DNA from: JAWPMT01 sp965267435
GTDB taxonomy: Bacteria; Bacteroidota; Bacteroidia; Cytophagales; Cyclobacteriaceae
NCBI GenBank assembly: GCA_965267435.1
Contig: OZ253960.1
Location: 2,170,001-2,234,000, forward strand
Reading direction: 5' to 3'
Length of the DNA: 64,000 nucleotides
Of this stretch, positions 52,712 to 61,431 are shown one piece after another. The notes beneath the pieces were generated by a model that searched no databases, was not told the DNA's origin, and was given only the letters and a program-made list of their open reading frames with translations. The stretch's first letter is position 1. The number at the start of each line of letters is the position of its first letter. Made by a program: the position numbers and the translations under genes.

Positions 52712-53709
52712 ATAGCAGGTTTTACGCTCTCAGTTGGTTCTTATTTATCGGAGTTTACTCGGCACAAGCCCAAGTGACATCGCCTTTGTCCAAAATGGAC
52801 AAATTGACATCAAGGGAGGACCTGATGATATCTACTTATTACAAAGCGGAGGAACTTCACTTACTACTTCGGATAGGCAGCTTGGACCAGCGACACCCGA
52901 TGATAGATAAAGTCTATTTCGAAGTGATGAACATCAAAAACTCCATGGACAATTCTGTTTCACTAATTGACCCCGTTGAATCGAATTTTCATGACCTTCT
53001 AAACGCTTTGGACGGGTTTCAATCGAGAGATTTTGGGACTCCGTTCAACTTTGATTTATTCTCTCAGGAACTTATCAAAGTACTTGCGATCAACGATCGC
53101 CTGCATGCTAGAATCATGGAACAAAGACGGGCTAAGCTTTTGACAGATACTCGGGAAGGTATCGAAGAGATGCTCAAGGATGTGCAAGCAAAAATTGATT
53201 CACTTGACACTTTGCTAGACGCTAAGCTTGACCCAATGAAAGATAGCCTTCAAGAAATAAATGAACAGACCTACTCCATTGATACGCTGTCATTGAGGAT
53301 ATCTTCGGTCACTGAAAACACATTGGATCACACAGACTCAATTTTGAAGATCCTCAATAAACCGGCAAAGTTATTTGTTGGAGCTGGAGCCAGTTTTAAC
53401 GAATTAAAACTCAGCATAATGAATGTGAAGTTACTACTTAACGACCTTGCAATAGCCAATAGGTTCTATCCCTCAATTACTGTAGGATCAATCTATTACA
53501 TAGATTCCCCAGAGGAGTTTGGGCTTCTATTATCAGGGGGTATGAACTACAAACGAAAGTATGGCTTTGAGGGTGGAGTGACTAAAGCCAATAACTCAAG
53601 CTGGTCCTATCACATTGAAGCATATTTCATCGTCTCAAGAAGGTGGTTGATTGGCGTAAATCACGGGCAAGACAGTAATCTTGGCTTTACCCTTAGTTAT
53701 GGCTTTTGA
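52708..53709 (+). CDS. Secreted protein with coiled coil and beta-barrel-like C-terminus
   Basis: A 333-residue protein with a signal peptide (LSWFLFIGVYSAQAQ). A helical and coiled-coil middle part (MLKDVQAKIDSLDTLLDAKL, about 155-215) is followed by about 110 residues of alternating hydrophobic strands (LFVGAGASFNELKLSIMNVK; SITVGSIYYI; WLIGVNHGQDSNLGFTLSYG) ending in Phe. A C-terminal aromatic residue is usual for outer-membrane barrels. It is translationally coupled to the inner-membrane protein before it, so the pair may form an envelope-spanning unit; this is inference. Confidence 0.68.
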   Translation: MNSRFYALSWFLFIGVYSAQAQVTSPLSKMDKLTSREDLMISTYYKAEELHLLLRIGSLDQRHPMIDKVYFEVMNIKNSMDNSVSLIDPVESNFHDLLNALDGFQSRDFGTPFNFDLFSQELIKVLAINDRLHARIMEQRRAKLLTDTREGIEEMLKDVQAKIDSLDTLLDAKLDPMKDSLQEINEQTYSIDTLSLRISSVTENTLDHTDSILKILNKPAKLFVGAGASFNELKLSIMNVKLLLNDLAIANRFYPSITVGSIYYIDSPEEFGLLLSGGMNYKRKYGFEGGVTKANNSSWSYHIEAYFIVSRRWLIGVNHGQDSNLGFTLSYGF

Positions 53710-53841
53710 GTAGGGACGTTCCGAATTTTTAATTAAAAAAGTAGCCCCACAAGACTAAAGGTCTTTATTTCTAAGATTCCTCTCAGCCCAACATTGAAAG
53801 CGAGGTCCCTGGTTATGATGATTTCACAATGACTTATCCGT

Positions 53842-54567
53842 TTAGGCTTGCCTTCCCTTCTCAATCCATTTGAGGCTGTGCTTGATGGGGCCTTTGATTC
53901 CGCGCATGGGATCATCTGGTCGGTCATTTACTACCCTAGGGTGGGTATCAAGAACCGCCAAGGCGGCTTCGGCTTTGTCCATCAGTTCCGCACTGGGAAA
54001 AGGTGGGACGCCGTCTCTTATTGCAGTGATCAGTATTCGGTGAACGGCACTGGTCAACGTCCAGATGATATTCAACCTGAAGCCTCCCAGTTTCTTATGG
54101 TGCGCCAGCTCGTCGAGGAGATTTATCAAATCGGGCAGTAGAACTACCGGTCGCTTCTCTCGAATGCTCACAGCTGCGGTGAACAATTCTTCCGACGAGG
54201 CCCCTATTTTGAGGTACTTTCTAAAAACCTCAATCTCCGAGGTGTTGTTCGCTTGCGACTTGATGGCCTGGCGCACTTTGGCCAGCTCCTCCAGGGGCGC
54301 ATTGGCATCGAAGCTATCCAGCAGTTCATCGAACCGGCGTCGCTCTACCTCTAATTCTGACTCCAGCTCCACAATTTTCTCGCTCCCCTTTTTCACCTCG
54401 TCCTTCAGGGCCTTGAGCTCCACCTCAAACTCGCCGACTTTCAAGCGGGTAATCCTCTTCCAGATATCCGGTCGAAACAACAGGTACAACAGCGCCAGGA
54501 AAGCCATCACTTCCCAGAGGGAAGTATTTTCAAGGATCTTGAGTAGGACGTCTGTGAGGATTTTCAT
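53842..54567 (-). CDS. Single-helix membrane protein with coiled coil
   Basis: A 241-residue protein. An N-terminal helix (VMAFLALLYLLF, about 19-31) is followed by a strong coiled coil (about 45-100, VEFEVELKALKDEVKKGSEK-type heptads) and a helical C-terminal domain (VRQAIKSQANNTSEIEVFRK; LLPDLINLLDELAHHKKLGG). Not recognised. The spacer 54568-54853 holds only short hairpins. Confidence 0.65.
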   Translation of the reverse strand: MKILTDVLLKILENTSLWEVMAFLALLYLLFRPDIWKRITRLKVGEFEVELKALKDEVKKGSEKIVELESELEVERRRFDELLDSFDANAPLEELAKVRQAIKSQANNTSEIEVFRKYLKIGASSEELFTAAVSIREKRPVVLLPDLINLLDELAHHKKLGGFRLNIIWTLTSAVHRILITAIRDGVPPFPSAELMDKAEAALAVLDTHPRVVNDRPDDPMRGIKGPIKHSLKWIEKGRQA

Positions 54568-54853
54568 TGGTATAGGTTAAGATGTTTTGGTTATGGGCAA
54601 ATCAAATTTAACCGTCTGCTTGGATTAAGCAAGGAATGATGTGCTTTGGCGAGTTATTTGCCTCCTTCGGAAAACGACTTTGTAACAGCTTCTAAAGATT
54701 CCTCCGTCGCAGGTCCGTCAAGCTTTAAATGGTTCGCTAACCGAAGGCTCCTCCGAATGACGCTGCGGAAAAATTTCTTTACACCCCACTGCCGGATGCC
54801 CCTGGCCAGTCAACCCCCTGCCCCCGTTTTTAAGTGGGAATTGGGAGCTGATT

Positions 54854-55456
54854 TCAAACAAGCTCCGCGATCAGCCCATCAATTTTTTCGTCCGCAGTGA
54901 CGGCGATGGGATTCGACAGCTGAATATCATACCGCTGCGTTTTGTTGTCGTTTGGGTAGAAAACCTGAAGCTCGGGGTGATTTCGTCGATAGTTCCAGGC
55001 AATACATCCTTCCAAGTGCTTGCGCACTCTATCACTAAGGTCGGTGGGGGCTACATAAATATTAATCAATGAGATGTACTCCCACAATTTGTCTTTGACC
55101 CCATCGTAAGCCTCTAGGACTCTTGCCATATTTTGGTTTGACTTATCCTTCCACATTCCTGTCCAGATCATCTCACAAATGCCCTCTCTCGCACGGTCCG
55201 GATCATAAATCCTATAGTCCAACCCAAGGATTTTGGTGAGGTGTTGGCCCTGTCGATGGACTACGCCGGTGGCTTCGCCGTCGTATCGAGGCCTTGATCC
55301 TTTCGCCTCACCGATATAGTGGATGTAGTTGATGTCGTTCACTTCATCTTTGATGGTCCAGATGTAAATCCCCTCGTGATTAGCAATGTCCTGATCACCG
55401 ACGTACTGGGGACCTTGAATGAATTTGAAGGGGCCATGAAAGTGGAGGCTGTCCAT
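54854..55456 (-). CDS. GIY-YIG-like nuclease
   Basis: A 200-residue protein. HEGIYIWTIKDEVNDINYIH followed by YIGEAKGSRPR supplies the GIY and YIG strands and a downstream Arg (about 28-58). A Glu in KHLEGCIAWNYRRN near 150 fits the catalytic acid, and the C-terminus (DEKIDGLIAELV) is a helix. Homing or restriction nucleases with this fold cut DNA; no partner gene is adjacent. A degraded relative of the last 26 codons lies 3.6 kb away at 51238-51334. Confidence 0.75.
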   Translation of the reverse strand: MDSLHFHGPFKFIQGPQYVGDQDIANHEGIYIWTIKDEVNDINYIHYIGEAKGSRPRYDGEATGVVHRQGQHLTKILGLDYRIYDPDRAREGICEMIWTGMWKDKSNQNMARVLEAYDGVKDKLWEYISLINIYVAPTDLSDRVRKHLEGCIAWNYRRNHPELQVFYPNDNKTQRYDIQLSNPIAVTADEKIDGLIAELV

Positions 55457-55744
55457 AATTTCAGAAAGCTTGTGTTCTAGCGAGCGTCAACAGATCTCGT
55501 AGCTTTCAAAGGCCTTGGGCACTACAATGGTACAGAATTTTGGGGATAATGGTTCTGTTGCGTGGGCTGCTGCCGAAACACTAAACGAGATCGGTCTGTG
55601 TGAGGCCCGCACGGTAGAGACTGGCGTGAGGGGGCAGTCCCCTCAATTGGGGGAAGGTCCCAGTGCCAGGCGAGACCAATGCCCTCCTCAGTCCTATTTC
55701 CATCAAAATCCATTAGCTTTAGAACTGAACAAAACAACGATAGC

Positions 55745-56728
55745 GTGAAAACCAATCTATTCCTTTTGGGGCTCTTCAGCGCCGTGATACTTGTGGCGCA
55801 AGACTCCGCATCAGATCTGGTACTGCAGGATTCGATGACCGTGTTCATCGGGCAGTTCGGTGTCCAAGTAGATCAGGACGAGGCGATCTGGCGACGGGAA
55901 GCAACGCGCCTCCAGGACGATCGCTACGTTGTGAAAGACTACAGCACGAAGGGCGACTACCTCCACCGGGAGGGAACGGTGACTTACAACCTGGCTCAAA
56001 CGATGTTTACGCTGGATGGAGCCTTTACCTACTACCATCCGAATGGCGCTAAGCTGATGGTGGGTACATATGACGACGGGAAAGAGGTGGGTGAGTTTAG
56101 CCGATGGTATCCTGACGGACAGCTGCAAGAGAAGATCCTCTATGTGGATGAGGAGTTTGACCATGATTACCTGGTAGTAGAATACTGCGACAGTCTGGGT
56201 CAACAGCTCGTGGCCAATGGACAGGGAACTTATCACGAGACCGACGACCAAGGCCATGAGGACTACAAGGCACGCGGACCCGTCCTCAAAGGACTCAAAA
56301 CAGGCACCTGGCAAGGCTCATTCAACCATGCGTCAGGACTGATCACCTTCACAGAAAACTACAAGAAGGGTAAACTGACCTCCGGCGTAAGCTCAAACGA
56401 GGAGGGTCAATCTGCGCAGTACAAGAAGGTGATGCTAAACCCTGAATACCAGGGAGGTATAAATGCCTATTACAAGTTCGTCGCCAAGAACATGGTGTAT
56501 CCTAAGTATGCTCGTCGTCGCGGTATACAGGGAACGGTTTATGTACAATTCGTAGTTGACCGAGACGGCAGCGTAATTGATGTCTGGGTACCCAAAGGCA
56601 TAGGCGAGCATTGCGATGCCGAAGCGATGAGGGTCGTGGGCATGGCAAGAAAGTTTCAACCAGGTAAGTACCGTGGTCAGAGTGCGAAAGTCCGAATGGT
56701 CATGCCCATCATATTCAAATTGAACTGA
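55745..56728 (+). CDS. TonB C-terminal domain protein with YwqK-like repeats
   Basis: About 327 residues from the GTG at 55745, which gives a signal peptide (LFLLGLFSAVILVAQ); the frame is open further upstream but that part is not protein-like. The middle holds MORN/YwqK-like repeats (GAFTYYHPNGAKLMVGTYDD; GEFSRWYPDGQLQEKILY). The last 85 residues are a TonB C-terminal domain (YPKYARRRGIQGTVYVQFVV; CDAEAMRVVGMARKFQPGKY). This architecture is common in Bacteroidota, where several such proteins exist that lack the proline-rich linker of true TonB. The stop overlaps the next start (TGATG). 55457-55744 upstream contains GC-rich hairpins and no gene. Confidence 0.85.
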   Translation: MKTNLFLLGLFSAVILVAQDSASDLVLQDSMTVFIGQFGVQVDQDEAIWRREATRLQDDRYVVKDYSTKGDYLHREGTVTYNLAQTMFTLDGAFTYYHPNGAKLMVGTYDDGKEVGEFSRWYPDGQLQEKILYVDEEFDHDYLVVEYCDSLGQQLVANGQGTYHETDDQGHEDYKARGPVLKGLKTGTWQGSFNHASGLITFTENYKKGKLTSGVSSNEEGQSAQYKKVMLNPEYQGGINAYYKFVAKNMVYPKYARRRGIQGTVYVQFVVDRDGSVIDVWVPKGIGEHCDAEAMRVVGMARKFQPGKYRGQSAKVRMVMPIIFKLN

Positions 56729-57639
56729 TGGATTGGCAAGTTGGCAGTCGACGGCTGTGGATGTCATGGATGGTCGTGATGTTGCTCACCTTCATTCCAC
56801 GCTGTTCAGAGAAAGTAGCTGAACGCCCCGCTATAACCGCTTCCCAACAACAGCAGATTGAGGTCTTCGCGGAGAAACTCGCTGAGAGCATCAATAACTA
56901 CGATCTCCAGATGATTACCCGCTCGTGGGACGATGAAGCCTTCAAGTCTCGGGTGCGTGATCTCACCAAGACGCAGCAAAGTGTATTTGATCACTACTTT
57001 GAAAAGGACATTCGCAAGACCATTAAGTTTGGAAATCTCGCTATTGTCCATGAGGTCAATGACCAGAATGGCCAGGTCAAACTTTTGAAGGTGGAGCACT
57101 TCACTCACTATTCTGAGGTAATCCTATTTCTGACTTTTGAAGGGCGGTTTAACTTCTTCAAGTACCGAGTAGAGATCACCGGAGGACAGCCAGCGCTCAC
57201 AGATTTCTATGAGTACATGAGCAACTCCTGGTACAGTGAGAAGATCATCGAGTTGCTTCGTCTGAATTCGAAATTCGATGCCTTTTCGGATGAGCGCCAG
57301 CAGGCAAACATGGGCATTCTTTCCTCGGATCAGCTCCTGAGAGCAGGCGATACGTTGAATGCGTTGTATGCGCTCTATGAAGTCCCCGAGACCCACGAAG
57401 TGGGCAATTCACTAAGCTTGAGACGACTTGACCTGGCTAGTGCCTTGCCGGATTCTATCTATGCAACAGTCCTTGTCACGGAATACGAAACCAACCCAAG
57501 CCTCTACATGAAGTACCTGTACAGTTTCCATTTCGGAGACTCTGCGAAACTAGATGCGGTTTATGAGGTCTTGTCCAAGGAATTGGGAGAGTCGGTTGTA
57601 TTGGACTCCTTAATACAGAATGGTAGTTTGTGGTATTGA
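56728..57639 (+). CDS. Hypothetical exported protein coupled to TonB-C gene
   Basis: A 303-residue protein whose ATG overlaps the stop of the preceding gene. The N-terminus has a hydrophobic segment (MSWMVVMLLTFIPRC) with a Cys that could be a poor lipobox. The rest is helical and acidic, with YMSNSWYSEKIIELLRLNSK near 165 and a C-terminal region resembling helical repeats. Not recognised. Co-transcription with the TonB-C protein is likely. The following 372-bp spacer holds repeat G copy 1 and a CTTGCCGTCGGCAAG hairpin. Confidence 0.65.
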   Translation: MDWQVGSRRLWMSWMVVMLLTFIPRCSEKVAERPAITASQQQQIEVFAEKLAESINNYDLQMITRSWDDEAFKSRVRDLTKTQQSVFDHYFEKDIRKTIKFGNLAIVHEVNDQNGQVKLLKVEHFTHYSEVILFLTFEGRFNFFKYRVEITGGQPALTDFYEYMSNSWYSEKIIELLRLNSKFDAFSDERQQANMGILSSDQLLRAGDTLNALYALYEVPETHEVGNSLSLRRLDLASALPDSIYATVLVTEYETNPSLYMKYLYSFHFGDSAKLDAVYEVLSKELGESVVLDSLIQNGSLWY

Positions 57640-57696
57640 AAAGCTGCTGGTCGTCACCCTCTTGCCTCCGTGGATGGCCGTAAAAAGGGCGGTATA

Positions 57697-57754
57697 GATT
57701 CCGGTATTCGCATGACATTCCTCGACAGGGCCTGATAACAAGCGAAACCGGAAT
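57697..57754 (+). repeat. REP-like hairpin family G, copy 1
   Basis: Ends GATTCCGGTATTCGCATGAC and AAGCGAAACCGGAATG are imperfect inverted repeats. Further copies lie at 60364-60424, 60478-60540 and 61084-61145. 57755-58012 shows no gene. Confidence 0.75.
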
Positions 57755-58012
57755 GGCGCATCAGCTCGACGACACAACCAGGGGGGTTGTCACCCTGCCT
57801 TGCCGTCGGCAAGCCTTTGGGCTCCTACGCTAAAGCTTCGGCGACAGCGTGCGACCGATGGAGGCCCTCGAAGGGCAGACAATCCGTGAGACTCCCAACA
57901 CCCCGCCAACCCCCACCCTATTTGATTTCTGCTCCAATGATGCTTACTTTCCCCTGCGGAGCGAAAGCGTAACACGCCGAACCTGCAGAGAAAACAAACC
58001 ACCTACCAACCA

Positions 58013-60118
58013 ATGACCCAACTAATGAGACCTTTTGCCAACCTGCTAGTTTTCCTGATCGGCATCCTGCCAATGATGGCCCAGCCCTCCATGGATGCGC
58101 TGATGAGCTATCCCTTCCCCTCCAGCTTGACGGCTGCCAAAAACACGAACCGCATTGCCTGGCTCTTCAATGAGCGGGGCCAGCGTAATGTGTACGTTGC
58201 CGAGGGTCCGGACTTCGAAGCGCGCCAGGTAACAAACTACACAACGGATGACGGGCAGGAGATCTCCAGCCTATCCATCTCTGATGATGGCGCCTGGCTC
58301 GTGTACCTGCGGGGTGGCGAACATGGATCGAACTGGGACGACGAGGTGACCATGAATCCCCTATCGATGCCCTTCCCGGATACCGTGCAGATTTGGAGTG
58401 TGCCTTTTGAGGGAGGAGATCCCCTACTGATCGGAAAAGGCGCCTCTCCGGTGATCTCTCCCACAGGTGCAGAAGTGGCCTTTGTGCGCGGCGACCAGAT
58501 CTGGACGGTACCCATCGATACGAGTGAAGCGGCCAAGCAGATCATGTCTTTGCGTGGAAGCAACGGCAGCCCCACCTACTCCCCCGATGGATCGAAAATG
58601 GCGTTTGTTTCACGACGGGGGGATCATTCCTACATTGGCATCTATGAAGGTCCGGAAAAGCGCATCAAGTGGCTGGATCCGGGTTATGACCGCGACTACT
58701 CTCCGCGATGGTCTCCGGACGGTACGAAAATCGCCTTTATCCGTCGGCCTGGCAGCGGCGGTGCGCCCGAGACGATTTTGGAAAACCACCACAGTCCCTG
58801 GTCCATCGTAGTTTATGATCTCGCCACCGATGCGACAAACGTCCTCTGGACGGCGCCGGAGACGCTGCGAGGTTCAGTGCCGCGAACGCACGGGGGGACG
58901 AACTTGAACTGGGCGGCAGGCGACCGACTGATCTTCATCTCCTACCACGATGGCTGGCCTCACCTCTACTCTCTTCCTGCGACTGGTGGCGATCCGCTGT
59001 TGCTGACACCGGGGGACTTCATGTGTGAGTACATCTCGGTGAGCGCGGATGGAGAGTCGGTGGTATTCTCCGGCAATTCCGGCCTGGATGCGCTTGATAT
59101 CGACCGCCGACACATTGGGAAAGTTTCAGTGGATCGGGCCGATATGGAGTTCATCACTCCAGGCAGCGGCAATGAATGGGCACCGAAGGTCCTGAATGAT
59201 GGCACAGTAGTCATGATATCGGCGACTGCCCAGCGCCCTCCCTTACCTGCCTATATGAAGGGTAGTGATATCCAGCTAATCGGTGCGAACTTGTTAGCCG
59301 AATATCCTTCGAGTGAGCTGGTAACACCTCGTCAAGTTGTCTTTGACGCGCCGGATGGTTTAGCGATCCATGCGACGCTGTTCGAAAAGGAGGGCGGTCC
59401 AGCTAAGAAACCGGCCATCATCTACATTCACGGTGGTCCACCCCGGCAGATGCTGCTGGGCTGGCATTACTCGAGCTACTACTCCAATGCCTATGCCACC
59501 AACCAATACTTGGCCAACCAGGGCTTCATCGTGATCTCTGTGAACTATCGGCTGGGCATCGGCTATGGCTATGAGTTTCACTACCCACCTAATGCCGGGT
59601 GGCGCGGTGCTTCCGAATATCAGGACATCAAAGCGGCCGGAGAATGGCTCGCACAGCAGCCCAACGTGGATCCTGAACGCATAGGTGTCTATGGAGGCTC
59701 CTACGGCGGCTACCTTACCGCGATGGCGTTGGCGAAGGATTCCGACTTATTTGCTGCTGGAGTTGACATCCATGGCGTGCACGACCGGACCGTGAACCGC
59801 GTGCGGAACATCACCAATCCGAATGCCTACGAAAAGGTGCCCGATGCCGACATCGCCCCGGAGGTGATGTGGAAGTCCTCGCCAGTAGCGTATGTCGACC
59901 AATGGACCTCGCCGGTGCTGATCATTCACGGCGATGATGACAGGAATGTGCCCTTCAGCCAAAGTGTGGACCTCGTGCAGCGCCTGCGAAAGCAGGGCGT
60001 CGAGATGGAGACGCTGGTGATCGTTGACGATAGCCATCACTTCATGGTTTTTGACAATCAGAAAACCGTGAATGAGGCGGCGGTGGAGTTTTTGATTCGG
60101 AAGTTGGGGGGTGGGTAA
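58013..60118 (+). CDS. Secreted S9-family prolyl oligopeptidase-like peptidase
   Basis: A 701-residue protein with a signal peptide (LVFLIGILPMMAQ). The N-terminal two thirds are a beta-propeller with TolB/WD40-like blades (SPDGSKMAFVSRRGDHSYIG; PRWSPDGTKIAFIRR). The C-terminal alpha/beta-hydrolase domain has IIYIHGGPPRQM, the nucleophile elbow GVYGGSYGGYL (Ser near 563), the Asp in HGDDDRNVPF near 643 and His in DDSHHF near 675. S9 enzymes cut short peptides, often after proline or acylated N-termini. It probably works in the periplasm or outside the cell. Single gene followed by a GCGTTGGC / GCCAACGC hairpin (60122-60139). Confidence 0.93.
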   Translation: MTQLMRPFANLLVFLIGILPMMAQPSMDALMSYPFPSSLTAAKNTNRIAWLFNERGQRNVYVAEGPDFEARQVTNYTTDDGQEISSLSISDDGAWLVYLRGGEHGSNWDDEVTMNPLSMPFPDTVQIWSVPFEGGDPLLIGKGASPVISPTGAEVAFVRGDQIWTVPIDTSEAAKQIMSLRGSNGSPTYSPDGSKMAFVSRRGDHSYIGIYEGPEKRIKWLDPGYDRDYSPRWSPDGTKIAFIRRPGSGGAPETILENHHSPWSIVVYDLATDATNVLWTAPETLRGSVPRTHGGTNLNWAAGDRLIFISYHDGWPHLYSLPATGGDPLLLTPGDFMCEYISVSADGESVVFSGNSGLDALDIDRRHIGKVSVDRADMEFITPGSGNEWAPKVLNDGTVVMISATAQRPPLPAYMKGSDIQLIGANLLAEYPSSELVTPRQVVFDAPDGLAIHATLFEKEGGPAKKPAIIYIHGGPPRQMLLGWHYSSYYSNAYATNQYLANQGFIVISVNYRLGIGYGYEFHYPPNAGWRGASEYQDIKAAGEWLAQQPNVDPERIGVYGGSYGGYLTAMALAKDSDLFAAGVDIHGVHDRTVNRVRNITNPNAYEKVPDADIAPEVMWKSSPVAYVDQWTSPVLIIHGDDDRNVPFSQSVDLVQRLRKQGVEMETLVIVDDSHHFMVFDNQKTVNEAAVEFLIRKLGGG

Positions 60119-60169
60119 AGAGCGTTGGCCAGCCAACGCCATGAGAATTCCCGGTCGTGTCACCTAACC

Positions 60170-60314
60170 GATGACAGACAAAAAATACAAATGCCGCAAT
60201 CCCCGGATTTATTCCGGGGTCCCATTGTAAGAAGTCTGAACTCCCAACTAGGAGATCCCGGAACAGGTGCGACCGGCAAGGTCCGGGAATAACCCGTATT
60301 TTTTGTCTGTCATC
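60170..60314 (+). repeat. Repeat family E, copy 2
   Basis: Bounded by perfect 19-bp inverted repeats GATGACAGACAAAAAATAC / GTATTTTTTGTCTGTCATC. Interior: CCCCGGATTTATTCCGGGG hairpin, then GAGATCCCGGAACAGGTGC and AAGGTCCGGGAAT. Nearly identical to copy 3 at 60891-61035. Confidence 0.8.
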
Positions 60315-60363
60315 ACCTTTTGCCTGCGCTTGCCCGTCAATTTCTCCCAATGGGGAAAGAAGA

Positions 60364-60424
60364 GATTCCGGTATTCGCAGCACTAATCTTGAAAGTGCAA
60401 GATGATATCAGCGAAACCGGAATG
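60364..60424 (+). repeat. REP-like hairpin family G, copy 2
   Basis: GATTCCGGTATTCGCA at the left, AGCGAAACCGGAATGA at the right, 30-nt loop. Confidence 0.7.
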
Positions 60425-60477
60425 ACGGGGTTGAGCGGGGGCTCCCCTTTAGGGGTTGGGGGTAGCGATAGAGGAGA

Positions 60478-60540
60478 GATTCCGGTATTCGCATGGTGTT
60501 GAGGGAAAAAAGGCTGGAATTGCCTAAGCGAAACCGGAAT
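60478..60540 (+). repeat. REP-like hairpin family G, copy 3
   Basis: Same ends as copy 2. The loop contains AAAAAAGGCTGGAATTGCCT, shared with copy 4 at 61084. Confidence 0.7.
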
Positions 60541-60619
60541 GACAATATGACGTGCGATGGCTCGCCCCTTTCCTCGGTCGCCGAAGGCACGAAGGCGACA
60601 GGGGCTGGGGGCGCCCAGC

Positions 60620-60770
60620 CAGGGGTGCGATGGGTCATTGTATGTTGAAGATATTTCGTTTGCGGGTACCTGAGCCAGTGAATAAACCCACCCCTTACCC
60701 CTCCCAGGAGGGGATTCGTAACTCCTGGCAATTGATATTGAGCCCTTGACCATTCTCGAAAGGGCCAGCT
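60620..60770 (+). repeat. Intergenic duplication, unit 1
   Basis: Contains GCGATGGGTCATTGTATGTT, CCCCTCCCAGGAGGGGATTC and ATTGATATTGAGCCC. These blocks recur in the same order at 61155-61295. Unit 1 is partly followed by a half G repeat (TGAAACCGGAATGACC). Confidence 0.7.
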
Positions 60771-60890
60771 GCAAATAAGTGAAACCGGAATGACCCACCT
60801 AGGAGCGTGATGGCTCGCCCCTTTAGGGTGGTCCGGCAATCCGGTTGGGGGTGCGGTGGCCCAAAGAATGCTCGGTCGTGTCACCTAACC

Positions 60891-61035
60891 GATGACAGAC
60901 AAAAAATACAATTGCCGCAATCCCCGGATTTATTCCGGGGTCCCGTTGTAAGAAGTCTGAAATCCTATCTAGGAGATCCCGGAACAGGTGCAACCGGCAA
61001 GGTCAGGGAATAACCAGTATTTTTTGTCTTTTATC
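60891..61035 (+). repeat. Repeat family E, copy 3
   Basis: Same as copy 2 with a few changes (GTCAGGGAATAACCAG; right terminus GTCTTTTATC). The 22 bp before it (CGGTCGTGTCACCTAACC) are also shared, so the duplication extends beyond the element. Confidence 0.8.
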
Positions 61036-61083
61036 ACCTTTTCGTGCGCTTGCCAGTCAATTTCTTGCAATGCGGAAAGAAGA

Positions 61084-61145
61084 GATTCCGGTATTCGCAT
61101 GACGCTACTAGAAAAAGGCTGGAATTGTCTGAGCGAAACCGGAAT
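61084..61145 (+). repeat. REP-like hairpin family G, copy 4
   Basis: GATTCCGGTATTCGCATGAC at the left, GAGCGAAACCGGAATGAC at the right. Confidence 0.7.
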
Positions 61146-61154
61146 GACGGATTT

Positions 61155-61295
61155 GGCGATGGGTCATTGTATGTTGAACATATTTTGTTGGCCAAGGCTT
61201 GACCAGCGACAAACCCACCCCTTGCCCCTCCCAGGAGGGGATTCGGAACTCCTGGTAATTGATATTGAGCCCTTGGCCATTCACGAAAGGGCCTG
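61155..61295 (+). repeat. Intergenic duplication, unit 2
   Basis: Repeats the blocks of 60620-60770. The whole 60119-61431 interval is made of such units plus a CCCCCTTT / AGAAGGGGG hairpin at about 61345; no gene is seen. Confidence 0.7.
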
Positions 61296-61431
61296 ATGAC
61301 AAAAACCTAAAAACTCATCAACTCAAAAACCTAATCCCCCTGACCCCCTTTGAGAAGGGGGAATTAGGAACTGCTTGAGAAGCGGCTAGCCTATTCACTC
61401 TCCACTTTCAACTCTCAAACTCTAAACTCGC

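Noticed and set aside
53740..53775. Possible terminator after the 52708 gene
   Set aside because: Only a 4-5 bp stem (AGAC/GTCT) with a weak T run; too weak to call.
55515..55740. Possible structured RNA gene in G+C-rich spacer
   Set aside because: Several short inverted repeats are visible but no recognised RNA motif or second copy; not supportable by eye.
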